From Leptospira sp. WS60.C2 (GTDB lineage: Bacteria > Spirochaetota > Leptospiria > Leptospirales > Leptospiraceae), in assembly GCF_040833955.1 (NCBI RefSeq), contig NZ_CP162134.1:62001-126000 (forward strand): a DNA stretch of 64,000 nt, written 5' to 3'. The notes below the pieces were generated by a model, which saw only the letters and a list, made by a program, of their open reading frames with translations, ran no database searches and was not told where the DNA came from. Shown piece after piece: positions 28,355 through 37,850 of the stretch. The position numbers and the translations under genes were made by a program. Position 1 is the first letter of the stretch; every line of letters starts with the position of its first letter.

Positions 28355-29468
28355 ATTTCCCGAGAAGGGTCTTGATTTCTCGAAGGAGTGTGGATTTTCC
28401 ACTCATCAATTTGGATTCAGAGAGTTGGATCGCTTCTTTTTTCCCTTCTGTCGCAAAAAACTGATCTAACACGGCTTCCCGTAAGGATTCTTCAAACCAA
28501 GTTTTGGTTTGGTCTTCTCTATTTTTCGCATAATAGCCATTTGTTTTTGTGGTAGAGATATAATCCAAGATTAGCTTCCAAATTTCATCGATTCCCTTTC
28601 CTCCAAGCCCACTGCAAGTCGTGGCACGAGGAGTCCATTTGGATTCGGGAGCTGGGAAAAGATGAAGAGCGGATTCATACTCGGCTCTCGCGCGAGTGAC
28701 ATAGGCTTCATTCGGACCATCGGCTTTGTTGATGGCAATGAGATCTGCCATCTCCATAATCCCCCGTTTGATCCCTTGGAGTTCGTCTCCTGCACCGGCA
28801 AGCATCAGTAACAAAAAGAAATCCACCATGGAGTGGACTTGGGTTTCCGATTGGCCGACACCCACCGTTTCAATGATAATGGTATCAAATCCTGCCGCTT
28901 CACAGAGATACATACTTTCTCTTGTTTTTCGTGCCACTCCTCCAAGCGAACCACTGCTAGGCGAAGGACGGATGAAGGCATGTTCGGATTTAGACAAAAC
29001 TTCCATTCTCGTTTTATCCCCAAGGATAGAGCCTCTAGTACGCTGGCTACTTGGGTCAATGGCGAGCACTGCGAGTTTTCGGTTTTGTTCGAGGATGTAA
29101 CTTCCAAAACTTTCAATGAAAGTGGATTTTCCCACACCGGGAACACCAGTAATTCCGATGCGGATGGAGTTTCCTACCTTTGGCATCACAAGCTCCAAAA
29201 TGGCTTGGGCTTTGTCATTATGCTCCTCCAGATTACTTTCCACAAGGGTGATGGCTTTCGAGAGGGCAGTTCGGTTTCCCGTTAAGATTCCTTCTGCGAG
29301 AGATTCTGGCGTGGTTTCTTTTCTAGAGAGGGACTTTCGTTGTTCTTGGATGTAAGGAGAGATGGCAGGAGCATCCGCAACACCAGGATTGACAGAGAGA
29401 GCAGACTTCGCCACTTCTTTGTCAGTCGAACGATTTGTTTTCTGTGAGTCTTTGTTTTCCTGATCCAT
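28353..29468 (-). CDS. meaB: Methylmalonyl-CoA mutase-associated GTPase MeaB
   Basis: A 371-residue G3E-family GTPase that guards methylmalonyl-CoA mutase: it gates cobalamin loading and helps remove damaged cofactor. Walker A is GVPGVGKST; other family blocks are LAVLAIDPSSQRTRGSILG, RPSPSSGSLGGVA and IETVGVGQSE. The N-terminal 40 residues are Ser/Lys-rich and probably flexible. It follows mutB on the same strand after 143 bases that contain a hairpin, so it may be transcribed separately or at a lower level than mutAB. Confidence 0.96.
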   Translation of the reverse strand: MDQENKDSQKTNRSTDKEVAKSALSVNPGVADAPAISPYIQEQRKSLSRKETTPESLAEGILTGNRTALSKAITLVESNLEEHNDKAQAILELVMPKVGNSIRIGITGVPGVGKSTFIESFGSYILEQNRKLAVLAIDPSSQRTRGSILGDKTRMEVLSKSEHAFIRPSPSSGSLGGVARKTRESMYLCEAAGFDTIIIETVGVGQSETQVHSMVDFFLLLMLAGAGDELQGIKRGIMEMADLIAINKADGPNEAYVTRARAEYESALHLFPAPESKWTPRATTCSGLGGKGIDEIWKLILDYISTTKTNGYYAKNREDQTKTWFEESLREAVLDQFFATEGKKEAIQLSESKLMSGKSTLLREIKTLLGK

Positions 29469-29537
29469 TTGATTCTCTGTGAAGCTTACGAATGTTTCGG
29501 TTCCATTTTGGATCCATTTGTGTCAGACACCAAACGA

Positions 29538-29575
29538 ACACCGACTGCCATTACGACATGTCGGTGTCTTTTATT
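29538..29575. other. Hairpin in the mutB-meaB gap
   Basis: An 8-bp perfect stem (ACACCGAC with GTCGGTGT) and a 14-base loop lie between mutB and meaB. A short CTTTTATT follows on the plus strand, but the flanking genes are on the minus strand, where no T-run follows. It may be an RNA processing or stability element that separates meaB expression from mutAB. Apart from this the 143-base gap shows nothing. Confidence 0.4.
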
Positions 29576-29611
29576 CGATTTGGTAGTTTACCAGGACTTG
29601 GCTTGTAAGAG

Positions 29612-31750
29612 TTAGGCGGCTCTTCGTTCGCCGAGTAACAAATTGAGGATTTGTTTTGCGGCTTCCGAAATCACAGTCCCTGGTCCAAAAATCGCTGTAG
29701 CACCTGATTTGTAGAGGAAGTCATAGTCCTGAGCTGGGATGACCCCACCCACAACCACGAGCACATCTTCAGCTCCCAGTTTTTTTAATTCTTCGATCAC
29801 TTGCGGAACCAAGGTTTTATGTCCTGCTGCAAGGGAAGAAACTCCCAGGATGTGGCAGTCGTTTTCGACCACTTGTTTGGCAACTTCCGCAGGTGTTTGG
29901 AAAAGAGGCCCGATATCAACGTCAAACCCCATATCGGCAAAACTGGTGGAGATCACCTTCGCGCCACGGTCATGGCCATCTTGTCCCATTTTGGCAACCA
30001 TAATTCTTGGGCGTCGTCCTTCGAGTTTGGCAAATTCGTCGGCAAGACCTCTCGCTTCGATATAACCTTTGTCTTCAGAAATTTCTGAGGAGTACACTCC
30101 CGAGATGGACCTGATCACAGCTTTATACCTCCCGAATACTTTTTCCATTGCGTAAGAAATTTCACCGAGAGAGGCACGTTTGCGTGCGGCATCCACTGCG
30201 AGTTCGAGTAAGTTTCCATTTCCAGTTTCTGCACATTTCGTGATAGCATTTAACGCAGCTACAACGGCTGTGTTGTCACGTTCTTTTTTCATTTGTTCGA
30301 GTCGTTTGATTTGAGCGAGTCGAACTGCAGTGTTATCGATGTCTAAAATATCAAGGGGAGCTTCCTTATCCAAACGGAATCGGTTCACTCCGACAATTAC
30401 ATCCTTTCCGGAGTCGATACGAGCTTGTTTTCTTGCCGATGCTTCTTCGATGCGCATCTTTGGAATACCCGTCTCAATTGCCTCTGCCATACCACCTAAT
30501 TTTTGTACTTCGGTGATGAGATCCCATGCTTTATGAACTAAATCATTTGTGAGTTTTTCCACATAAAAGGATCCACCCCAAGGGTCGATGACACGGTGGA
30601 TGTTGGTTTCTTCTTGTAAGTAAATCTGAGTGTTACGAGCAATCCTTGCAGAGAAGTCGGTTGGAAGAGCAATCGCTTCATCCAAAGCATTTGTGTGAAG
30701 TGATTGGGTGTGACCAAGCGCTGCTGCCATGGCTTCGATACAAGTTCTTCCCACGTTATTGAATGGGTCTTGTTCTGTGAGGGACCAACCAGACGTTTGG
30801 CAGTGGGTTCGTAGCGCCAAAGACTTTGTCGATTTCGGTTGGAATTGGTTTACGATTTTGGCCCAAAGCAGACGCCCCGCACGCATCTTGGCAATTTCCA
30901 TAAAATGGTTCATCCCAATCGCCCAAAAGAAAGAGAGGCGAGGTGCAAATTCATCTACGGAAAGCCCGGAAGCAATCCCTGTTTTGATGTATTCCCAACC
31001 ATCGGCGAGTGTATAGGCAAGTTCCAAATCAGCAGTGGCACCAGCTTCTTGCATATGGTAGCCAGAGATGGAGATGGAGTTAAACTTTGGCATGTACTTC
31101 GATGTGTAACCAAAGATGTCCGCAATGATTTTCATCGAATGTTTGGGTGGGTAGATGTAAGTGTTACGCACCATAAACTCTTTCAAAATATCATTTTGGA
31201 TGGTGCCAGAAAGTTTGTCTCGTGTTACCCCTTGTTCTTCTGCCGCCACGATGTAGAAGGCAAGCACAGGGATCACAGCACCGTTCATGGTCATGGAAAC
31301 TGACATTTGGTCGAGAGGGATTTGGTCGAAGAGAATCTTCATGTCAAGGACAGAATCAATCGCAACACCCGCTTTTCCTACGTCTCCCACCACTCGTTCG
31401 TGGTCGGAATCATAGCCTCTGTGCGTCGCAAGGTCAAAAGCAACGGAAAGTCCCTTTTGTCCTGCAGCCAAGTTTCTGCGATAAAAGGCATTGGATTCTT
31501 CTGCCGTGGAAAATCCTGCGTATTGGCGGATGGTCCAAGGTTTGTTCACATACATGGTGGAATAAGGCCCGCGTAAGTAAGGAGGAATTCCCGCCGCGTA
31601 GTTTAGGTGTTCCATTCCCTCCAAATCACTAGGTTGGTAACGGGATTGGATGGAGATCCCTTCTGCTGTTTGCCAAAGTGAGATAGACTTTGGGTCTGGT
31701 TTTGGGGCGCTAAAAGAAAGTGGGGTAGTTGCAAAATTAGGTTTCTTCAT
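29612..31750 (-). CDS. mutB: Methylmalonyl-CoA mutase, large (catalytic) subunit
   Basis: At 712 residues it matches the catalytic subunit, which interconverts (R)-methylmalonyl-CoA and succinyl-CoA using adenosylcobalamin. The N-terminal TIM-barrel substrate domain shows [16 protein letters not shown] and [13 protein letters not shown]; the C-terminal cobalamin domain (about 580-705) shows the base-off DxHxxG motif in [11 protein letters not shown]. It follows mutA with a single base between stop and start, so the heterodimer is made from one message. The pathway links propionyl-CoA from odd-chain fatty acids to the TCA cycle, fitting an organism that lives on fatty acids. Confidence 0.96.
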   Translation of the reverse strand: MKKPNFATTPLSFSAPKPDPKSISLWQTAEGISIQSRYQPSDLEGMEHLNYAAGIPPYLRGPYSTMYVNKPWTIRQYAGFSTAEESNAFYRRNLAAGQKGLSVAFDLATHRGYDSDHERVVGDVGKAGVAIDSVLDMKILFDQIPLDQMSVSMTMNGAVIPVLAFYIVAAEEQGVTRDKLSGTIQNDILKEFMVRNTYIYPPKHSMKIIADIFGYTSKYMPKFNSISISGYHMQEAGATADLELAYTLADGWEYIKTGIASGLSVDEFAPRLSFFWAIGMNHFMEIAKMRAGRLLWAKIVNQFQPKSTKSLALRTHCQTSGWSLTEQDPFNNVGRTCIEAMAAALGHTQSLHTNALDEAIALPTDFSARIARNTQIYLQEETNIHRVIDPWGGSFYVEKLTNDLVHKAWDLITEVQKLGGMAEAIETGIPKMRIEEASARKQARIDSGKDVIVGVNRFRLDKEAPLDILDIDNTAVRLAQIKRLEQMKKERDNTAVVAALNAITKCAETGNGNLLELAVDAARKRASLGEISYAMEKVFGRYKAVIRSISGVYSSEISEDKGYIEARGLADEFAKLEGRRPRIMVAKMGQDGHDRGAKVISTSFADMGFDVDIGPLFQTPAEVAKQVVENDCHILGVSSLAAGHKTLVPQVIEELKKLGAEDVLVVVGGVIPAQDYDFLYKSGATAIFGPGTVISEAAKQILNLLLGERRAA

Positions 31751-31751
31751 T

Positions 31752-33563
31752 TTATTTCCCGATCCATTTGGTTTGGGCTTTTTCCATAAACCCGACGAGG
31801 TTACGTTTCATGTGGATGAAGTCGTCGATGCCTAGGGATTCTGCTTGGCTCACTAGGTCTTTTGGGTAACCCGCGAGGAGTTTCCATGCGTTTGGAAGCT
31901 CGGTCGACATTTCCTTGGCAAATTCGGGAAGGTAGGTCGCATATTCTTCGTCAGACGAACAAAGGACAACGATATCCGACCCAAGCTCATTTGCTTTGGT
32001 GACTCCTTCCTTGACGGAAGAGAATCCAAGGTTATCAATGATCTCATATCCTAGGCAACCGATGAAGTTGGAACTAAAACCTGCACGAGCTTTCCGCATG
32101 GTAAGGTCGCCAATGGTCAGTAAAAATACCTTTGGTGCTTTATTCCCAGACGCAACATATAAGTCGGTTTTGTTTCTCCACTTGTCGAATTCATAAGAGA
32201 GACGAAGTGGCACCAAACGTTCATAAGTTGACTTACCAGAATAAGATAGTCGTTTTTCTGTTTCTACCAAAGCCTCTTTGAGTTCTGCATGTCTCTCAGA
32301 GGGAAGAGGGTATTGGTTCGTTCCTAGGAGGATTTCTTTTTTGGTAGCAAGGGCTTCTCTTTTTTTGGAAGCACGCGCCTTGATTTCAGTTTGGATGGTT
32401 CCTTTTTTCAAAGAAGCAGCAAAACCTCCATCTCTTTCGACGGTCTGGAATTTTTCCCAAGCCGTTTCAGAGAGTTTTTTTGTGAGAATTTCCAGGTAGT
32501 AAGAACCAGAAGCAGGGTCTTCCACTTTGTCTAGGAAGGATTCGTATCGGAGGAGGAGTTGTGCGTTTCTTGCGATGCGCTTTCCAAACTCTTGTTTTGC
32601 GGTGTATTCAGAATCAAAAGGAGAAACGGTAACGAAGTCCGCTCCTCCAATCACTGCGGACATGGCAGCTGTTGTTCCCCGTAACATATTCACGTAAGGA
32701 TCATACGCCGTGTATTGGAAGTTCGAAGTTTGGGCAAGGATAAGGGCTGGGTATGTTTCTCCAAGGCCAGGTTTGTAGGCATTGAGAATCTCTGTCCAAA
32801 GGATTCGCATTGCACGAAATTTGGCGATCTCAGTGAAATAGTCAGATCCAATCCCCATCCAGAACCATAGGTTTGATGCCGCATCTTCGACAGACACTCC
32901 CGCATCCAAATGTTGGCCTAGGTAATCAACTCCCCAAGAAAGGGAATAGGCAAGTTCTTGGCCAATGGAGGCACCTGAATCCCGTAAATACAAACTATGA
33001 ATGCCCACACCCGAGAACCCTTTGGTTCCCGAGAGGGATTGGAAGTTTTTTCCCAAGCTTCCTTCTTCACATCCAAGTTCTCCGCAGAGAAGGGCTGTTC
33101 CATAAGGGTCAAAATCTCCTAGCACTGTGTTATGCGAAGATGTCAGTTGTTTCAAAGAGTCAGTGAACTGTGGAGTGCGAGTGGCAAGGGAAACAACGAG
33201 GGGTAAAGCTCCCATTGAGTTTGCAAGGGATTCTAAATCAGAAGAAGAGGAAATCTTACATCCGTAGTGTTTCCCATTTTCTTCGTGTGAAACTAGGATT
33301 GCTGCATCAACACCTTTGGTAGCGAGAGTTTTTGTTTCGGTTTCAGAAGTGACAGTTTCTGTTACCTTCCACCCATGTGTTCGTTTGAACACTCTCGGCA
33401 AAACGGAGAGGTCTTCTTTGCGATAAAAAGGTTCAATCTTAAAACCTTCTTCGGTTTCCCAGGTCACTTTGTCCCAAGGGTTCCCTTTTAGGTCTTTTAG
33501 GATTTGGTTTTTCCAATCCTCAGTGGATACTTCGGGGAAGTCTGAAAATAAAAATTCGTTCAA
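31752..33563 (-). CDS. mutA: Methylmalonyl-CoA mutase, small subunit
   Basis: The 603-residue non-catalytic partner of MutB. The barrel half is recognisable ([54 protein letters not shown]). The C-terminal flavodoxin-like domain is present, but the cobalamin-ligating DxHxxG is replaced by [13 protein letters not shown]. This is normal for small subunits of heterodimeric mutases and is not a defect. It lies between a small exported-protein gene (1 base upstream) and mutB (1 base downstream). Confidence 0.93.
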   Translation of the reverse strand: MNEFLFSDFPEVSTEDWKNQILKDLKGNPWDKVTWETEEGFKIEPFYRKEDLSVLPRVFKRTHGWKVTETVTSETETKTLATKGVDAAILVSHEENGKHYGCKISSSSDLESLANSMGALPLVVSLATRTPQFTDSLKQLTSSHNTVLGDFDPYGTALLCGELGCEEGSLGKNFQSLSGTKGFSGVGIHSLYLRDSGASIGQELAYSLSWGVDYLGQHLDAGVSVEDAASNLWFWMGIGSDYFTEIAKFRAMRILWTEILNAYKPGLGETYPALILAQTSNFQYTAYDPYVNMLRGTTAAMSAVIGGADFVTVSPFDSEYTAKQEFGKRIARNAQLLLRYESFLDKVEDPASGSYYLEILTKKLSETAWEKFQTVERDGGFAASLKKGTIQTEIKARASKKREALATKKEILLGTNQYPLPSERHAELKEALVETEKRLSYSGKSTYERLVPLRLSYEFDKWRNKTDLYVASGNKAPKVFLLTIGDLTMRKARAGFSSNFIGCLGYEIIDNLGFSSVKEGVTKANELGSDIVVLCSSDEEYATYLPEFAKEMSTELPNAWKLLAGYPKDLVSQAESLGIDDFIHMKRNLVGFMEKAQTKWIGK

Positions 33564-33564
33564 T

Positions 33565-33873
33565 TTATTCCTCTACGATTTGGTAATCTTCCATATAACC
33601 AGGAAAGTCGCCTAACCCTCGTGTGAAGGTGAATTTTGCAGGATACACAACCAGACGTTTCCCTGATTGGATGAAGGTTCCAGAGAGAAGCGTGAAGGGA
33701 GTTGCAACAATGAACGCTGCTGTTCCAAGAAGTGTTCCCGCAAGTCCCATGGGACGAGCAACGATCAAATCAATCAACATTTCACCGCCAGAAGGGACTT
33801 CTCTTGCTGATAAGGTTTGTGTCCACAAAAGACAGATTAAGAAAAAGATAGACAAGGGTCGTGTTTGTTTCAT
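33565..33873 (-). CDS. Small exported protein, first gene of the mutAB transcript
   Basis: About 102 residues from the ATG at 33873: a signal peptide (FFLICLLWTQTLSA) and a short mature part with a hydrophobic middle (GLAGTLLGTAAFIVATPFTLL) and a conserved-looking tail (YPAKFTFTRGLGDF). An upstream ATG at 33897 is possible, but the extra eight residues are polar and I prefer the start next to the signal. From memory, similar small proteins with an ARPxGLxxTxxGTAxF pattern occur in many Gram-negatives without known function. It ends one base before mutA; that it is functionally linked to the mutase is doubtful. Confidence 0.65.
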   Translation of the reverse strand: MKQTRPLSIFFLICLLWTQTLSAREVPSGGEMLIDLIVARPMGLAGTLLGTAAFIVATPFTLLSGTFIQSGKRLVVYPAKFTFTRGLGDFPGYMEDYQIVEE

Positions 33874-33939
33874 AGGCTGATCACTCGGGCTTTCCATCTG
33901 ATGAAATCCCGAGATTGATATCTGTGTAAAGTAAGAAAA

Positions 33940-34608
33940 ATGGCTAAAGAAATTGTTTTATTTGTTCTCTTTTCTATTGTTCATCTCTTGGCGATCGTAA
34001 CGATCTCAAAGGAAGATGCGATGTACCTTCCGTCCAAAGTGATCCCAATTTTCATTTTGATTTTTGGTTTGTTTCGTTTTTTCCCAACTTTGGAAAAAAG
34101 GGGAAAATTGGTCGCGATTGGTCTAGTATTCTCTGCATTTGGCGATACGTTTCTCGCCATTCCTAAAGAAGGATATTTTGTTCCGGGCCTAGGTTCTTTT
34201 CTCATTGCCCAATTGATTTACGCGTATGCGTTTACATTGGATTCCAAAATCAAACCAATCCTTGCGATACCATTTTTGATTTTTGGGTCTTCTTTTTTTA
34301 TCGTGCTTGCACCTAAACTCGGAGAGTTGACTATCCCTGTTGGATTTTACATCTCTGCGATCTGCCTTATGGGCTGGAGAGCTGCTGCGAGAAATTCCAT
34401 CACAAAACCTTTTTATTTAGGTTTATTGGGAGCCCTTGTTTTCATCCTTTCTGATTCTATTATCGCTTATTCCATGTTTTTGAACCGAGAAATGGATCGC
34501 ACCGTAGCATCACTTGGGATCATGGTTACCTATTATCTTGCCCAATTGCTCATTTATGTTGCAACAAAGTCAGAAGAGTTAGATGTTCAAGCAGTGAAAA
34601 ATACTTGA
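33940..34608 (+). CDS. YhhN/TMEM86-family protein, lysoplasmalogenase-like
   Basis: A 222-residue protein with about eight membrane helices. The family blocks are visible: GLVFSAFGDTFLA with its conserved Asp, GLGSFLIAQLIYAYAF, GALVFILSDSIIAYSMF and MVTYYLAQLLIYVA. TMEM86B hydrolyses lysoplasmalogens, and bacterial homologues are presumed to act on vinyl-ether or related lysolipids. It is divergent from the mutA group and followed after 58 bases by the ferritin-like gene. Confidence 0.88.
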   Translation: MAKEIVLFVLFSIVHLLAIVTISKEDAMYLPSKVIPIFILIFGLFRFFPTLEKRGKLVAIGLVFSAFGDTFLAIPKEGYFVPGLGSFLIAQLIYAYAFTLDSKIKPILAIPFLIFGSSFFIVLAPKLGELTIPVGFYISAICLMGWRAAARNSITKPFYLGLLGALVFILSDSIIAYSMFLNREMDRTVASLGIMVTYYLAQLLIYVATKSEELDVQAVKNT

Positions 34609-34666
34609 TTCACACGACTTAAGCGAGTATCCTACGTATGGTTTTTCGAAACCAGGGAAAGGGATT

Positions 34667-35431
34667 ATGAAATCATTAAAAAAAACATCCTTTATTGAGG
34701 CAGTTGCGGCTGCCATCGAACATGAAGTTCAATGTTTCAATTTTTATCTCAAACTATCAGAAAGTTTACCTGAAGGGCAAATCCGCGAGCTCTTCAGCCA
34801 ACTGGCGTTAGATGGCGATGAGCATATCAAATTCATCAAAGAAATTTACAAAAGCGCAGAAGGGAAAGAACTTCCGAACCTAAAACAACTTTCGGAAATC
34901 GAAAAGTTTCATTCTTCCACCATCCAAAAGATCATGGAACGGTTGGATCGAAACAAAAATGCAGAGGTCAACGCGGACGAACGTAAGGCGTTAGAACTTG
35001 CGATTCGGGAAGGGGAAGATGCTCGTAATTTTTATGCTACCATTCGTGGAAAGTTCCAAGATCCAAAAATCAATTTGTTGTTTCAAAAATTAGCAAATTT
35101 TAATGAATCGAACAATTCCCTTCTGGAAGCACAAGCGATGGCGATGGAGCAGTCAACGCCAGCAGACCAAGTGTTTTATTGGGAAGATGAAGAGTTACTC
35201 GCACAGGTAAATCCTCCTTCTCGCTCACAAGGAAAAGGAAAAGTTGCTTCAAAACCAAAAACATCAGCTAAAGCAAAACCGACTTCCAAAGCGAAGGTTC
35301 CTTCCAAAAAGGTAGCAAAGCCAATAAACAAGGCGAAAGCGAAAAAAGCTGTCGGGAAGTCTGCTAAACCAGTTGCTAAAAAAGCCAAACCTAAGGCAAA
35401 ACCAGCAAAGAAAAAAGGTAAGAAAAAATAG
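34667..35431 (+). CDS. Ferritin-like protein with histone-H1-like Lys/Ala/Pro tail
   Basis: Residues 1-165 form two helical repeats of the ferritin-like/rubrerythrin type. Candidate di-iron ligands are AIEHEVQCFNFY, GDEHIKFI (E-x-x-H), REGEDARNFYATI and NFNESNNSLLE; in the last motif the usual E-x-x-H is E-x-x-N, so one ligand may be lost. Residues about 185-254 are a Lys/Ala/Pro/Ser-rich tail of repeated AKAK and KPK units like histone H1 or chlamydial Hc1, a plausible DNA-binding tail. The protein may therefore place an iron- or peroxide-handling domain on DNA, loosely like Dps; that is inference. The next gene starts on a GTG overlapping this stop. Confidence 0.85.
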   Translation: MKSLKKTSFIEAVAAAIEHEVQCFNFYLKLSESLPEGQIRELFSQLALDGDEHIKFIKEIYKSAEGKELPNLKQLSEIEKFHSSTIQKIMERLDRNKNAEVNADERKALELAIREGEDARNFYATIRGKFQDPKINLLFQKLANFNESNNSLLEAQAMAMEQSTPADQVFYWEDEELLAQVNPPSRSQGKGKVASKPKTSAKAKPTSKAKVPSKKVAKPINKAKAKKAVGKSAKPVAKKAKPKAKPAKKKGKKK

Positions 35432-35913
35432 TGAAATACCAAGTGACCCATACATTCCCAGTTTCTCTAGACAAATTGTTACATGCCAGAGAGGAGAGAT
35501 ACAAACACTTAGATCAGTTTCCTGACCTAAAAAATGTTACCTTACTGGAAGAAAAAAAAGAAGGTAACCTCATCCATCAAAAAAGAAAGGTGAGCCTTGA
35601 GGGTTCGATGCCTGCCGTATTGTCGGCAGCACTCACAGACCTCTCTCTTTTGGAAGAGTCTACCTTTGATGTCACAACGAACACACATGAATTTAAAATT
35701 GCTCCACCAGGCAAAGACAATGTGTTTGTGATCAAAGGGAAAAGTAGATACGAAGCAAACGGTGCTGAGTCCAAACGTTCTTACGATGTCGAAGTTGTTT
35801 CGAGTTTACTCTTTGTTTCCCCTATTGTTGAAAAGGCCATCGAAGAAATTCACAAACATAGTTTGGAGAAGGACAGAAAATCCATCGCCAAATTTTTAGG
35901 GGTTGAATCCTAA
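35431..35913 (+). CDS. SRPBCC/DUF2505-like protein
   Basis: A 160-residue cytoplasmic protein starting on GTG, its first base shared with the stop of the ferritin-like gene. The pattern MKYQVTHTFPVSLDKLLHA, an alternating beta-rich middle and a long C-terminal amphipathic helix (VEKAIEEIHKHSLEKDRK) resembles the DUF2505/polyketide-cyclase (START-like) fold, which often binds hydrophobic ligands. No catalytic residue is evident. Its stop overlaps the start of the EamA transporter gene. Family assignment is moderate. Confidence 0.72.
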   Translation: MKYQVTHTFPVSLDKLLHAREERYKHLDQFPDLKNVTLLEEKKEGNLIHQKRKVSLEGSMPAVLSAALTDLSLLEESTFDVTTNTHEFKIAPPGKDNVFVIKGKSRYEANGAESKRSYDVEVVSSLLFVSPIVEKAIEEIHKHSLEKDRKSIAKFLGVES

Positions 35914-36844
35914 GGAAGAAGTGAAAACTTCTTCTCCTTCGTTTCTCAGGTCTCTCTTGGAGCTCAATTTGACGATCCTCATTATGGGGAACGTCACTTT
36001 GTTTGCTAAACTTCTCCCATTTCCTGCCGTCACCATTATCTCAGGTCGCGCTGTTTTTTCCGTTCTCATCTTGGGTCTTTTTTTCCTTCTGCGACGTAAG
36101 TCCATAGTTTACCAGAGCTTTCAACATTTTAGTTTTGTATTTGGAATTGGAATTTTGTTTGCTCTGCACTGGGTGACATACTTTCATTCGATACAGGTTT
36201 CCACAGTAGCAGTGGGGATGTTGTCTTTATTTACGTATCCTGTATTTTCTGCCATCTTAGAACCCCTGTTAGGTGGTAGAAAACCCGATCCATTTGCTTT
36301 CTTTTTGGCTTGTTTTTCTCTGTTTGGATTGTTTCTGATCGTACCGGATCTTTCATGGGACAACCAAATGTTCCAGGGTGTGGTTTGGGGAGTGGTGTCT
36401 GCCGTGTTGTATGCAATTCGAAATCTGCTCACTAAAGAGATGCATGTGTTTTACCCAAGTTCACAGATTTTATTCACACAACTATTTGCAACATCATTGG
36501 TATTACTTCCGTTTGCTGATGGACTCTTTGTGATGTTAGCAGAACCAAAGTATCTTCTTTTCCAAGTAATCCTCGCTGGGATTTTTACCTCTCTTGCCCA
36601 TACGATCTGGATTCGCAGTCTATCGCATCTGTCTGTAACGACAGCAGGCACATTGTCTACCTTAAGTCCCATTTACGGAAGTTTGGCGGCATGGTACTTT
36701 CTTGGCGAAGTTCCTCCCGAAAGGCTTTGGTTAGGAGGTGGTATGATTTTATTTTCTGCGGTGATGGAAGTATTTCGGAAAAAACAGGAGAATCGACATC
36801 TTACAATTGAGAAACTTAATTCGGATTCCAGTGGGAAGTCTTAA
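35903..36844 (+). CDS. EamA/DMT-superfamily transporter
   Basis: A 313-residue protein with ten predicted membrane helices in two EamA halves, including FALHWVTYFHSIQVSTVAVG and, in the second half, LAHTIWIRSLSHLSVTTAGTLSTLSP with GEVPPERLWLGGGMIL. Members export metabolites or amino acids, and sequence does not give the substrate. The start is a TTG at 35903 overlapping the previous stop. The 160 bases after it, up to the convergent sigma-factor gene, show no clear terminator. Confidence 0.9.
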   Translation: MNPKEEVKTSSPSFLRSLLELNLTILIMGNVTLFAKLLPFPAVTIISGRAVFSVLILGLFFLLRRKSIVYQSFQHFSFVFGIGILFALHWVTYFHSIQVSTVAVGMLSLFTYPVFSAILEPLLGGRKPDPFAFFLACFSLFGLFLIVPDLSWDNQMFQGVVWGVVSAVLYAIRNLLTKEMHVFYPSSQILFTQLFATSLVLLPFADGLFVMLAEPKYLLFQVILAGIFTSLAHTIWIRSLSHLSVTTAGTLSTLSPIYGSLAAWYFLGEVPPERLWLGGGMILFSAVMEVFRKKQENRHLTIEKLNSDSSGKS

Positions 36845-37004
36845 AACCCATTTGGCCAAAAGAATTTTTTCGATTGGTACGTTCCCATTCCTCTAGGTTC
36901 CCTGATCACAAAGCAAAAGTCATTGATAATCCTTCCTGATTGAACTCTTCCATTTAAAATTGAGGGCCATAAAAATTTGATTCGCATAATTTGTATTATA
37001 TGTG

Positions 37005-37850
37005 TTAATGGGTCGGACTGTACTTTGCCATCAATTCTTCTAGAATTTTGGAAGGTGTTTCAAAGTAGGGGTGGTCTCGAAAGATATCCTGGTATTCTCT
37101 CCTTTGGAAATCTTCATCTTCACATTCCAAATTTTTAATTTGTTCTTTGACCCTTTGGACGTGGGGTGCCGAAAAACGAGGGTTCGATGGATCGATCCAA
37201 CCATGGTTTTGAAAACTTTTCATTTTTTTGGAACACCGGCAAGGATTTGTGGTATTGATGAGGCCACACTTGTCGTCCATAAATGTATAGAGGTCTTGCC
37301 TTGCCCGACTCAGTCGTTTGCGAAAGGCATCGTGTGAAATTCCAATGATTTCAGCACTTTCTTTGTCGCTTAGTCCCATGACATCGGCTAAAAGGAGCGA
37401 AATTCTTTGTTCCCTATCTAGGCAGAGTAACATTCCGAGAGTACAAGATGCTTTTGCTTCTTCGATAAGGATTTTGTTTTCGGGGTTCGTAAGTTCGTTT
37501 GTTGGGACTTCGATATCTGGCATTTGTTCTAATTCATTCGCATAACCTGAAAATCCGGTCGTAAGTTCTTCCAATTTCCCACGTTTGGCATTTAACGCAT
37601 AATTTACGGTTATGCGATATGACCAAGTTTTGAAACTGGCACGATTGGGATCATAAGCGGCAAGATTGGTCGCAAGTTTGAATAAAACTTCTTGGGTGGC
37701 ATCTTCTGCTTCTTCTGGGTTCAGTAAAATACGGCGGATGACATTATAAATCCAGGATTGCACACCTCTGAGTAAAGTCTCCAAAGCACGGCGGTCTCCC
37801 GTCCGTGCCTTCTCAATGAGAATCAGATCTTCTTCTCGATTGGTTTTCAT
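37005..37850 (-). CDS. ECF sigma factor with long Cys-containing C-terminal extension
   Basis: A 281-residue sigma-70 family protein. Region 2 (about 10-90) includes EEAEDATQEVLFKLA and FKTWSYRITVNYALN; region 4 (about 135-190) includes the helix-turn-helix LSDKESAEIIGISHDAFRKRLSRAR. Unlike short ECF sigmas it continues for about 90 residues with a cysteine motif (Cys195, Cys204, Cys206: KCGLIN..NPCRC) and a charged helical tail. Such C-terminal Cys motifs may bind metal or sense redox in place of a separate anti-sigma factor. No anti-sigma gene is adjacent. Its ATG overlaps the stop of the upstream ABM-like gene (TAATG). Confidence 0.93.
   Translation of the reverse strand: MKTNREEDLILIEKARTGDRRALETLLRGVQSWIYNVIRRILLNPEEAEDATQEVLFKLATNLAAYDPNRASFKTWSYRITVNYALNAKRGKLEELTTGFSGYANELEQMPDIEVPTNELTNPENKILIEEAKASCTLGMLLCLDREQRISLLLADVMGLSDKESAEIIGISHDAFRKRLSRARQDLYTFMDDKCGLINTTNPCRCSKKMKSFQNHGWIDPSNPRFSAPHVQRVKEQIKNLECEDEDFQRREYQDIFRDHPYFETPSKILEELMAKYSPTH

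Noticed and set aside
31752..33563. Loss of the cobalamin DxHxxG motif in the mutase small subunit as a defect
   Set aside because: Small subunits of heterodimeric methylmalonyl-CoA mutases normally lack it; the large subunit keeps it.
35176..35455. Hydrophobic antisense frames opposite the Lys-rich tail of the ferritin-like gene
   Set aside because: Lys/Ala codons read as Phe/Leu/Ala on the other strand; an artefact of composition.
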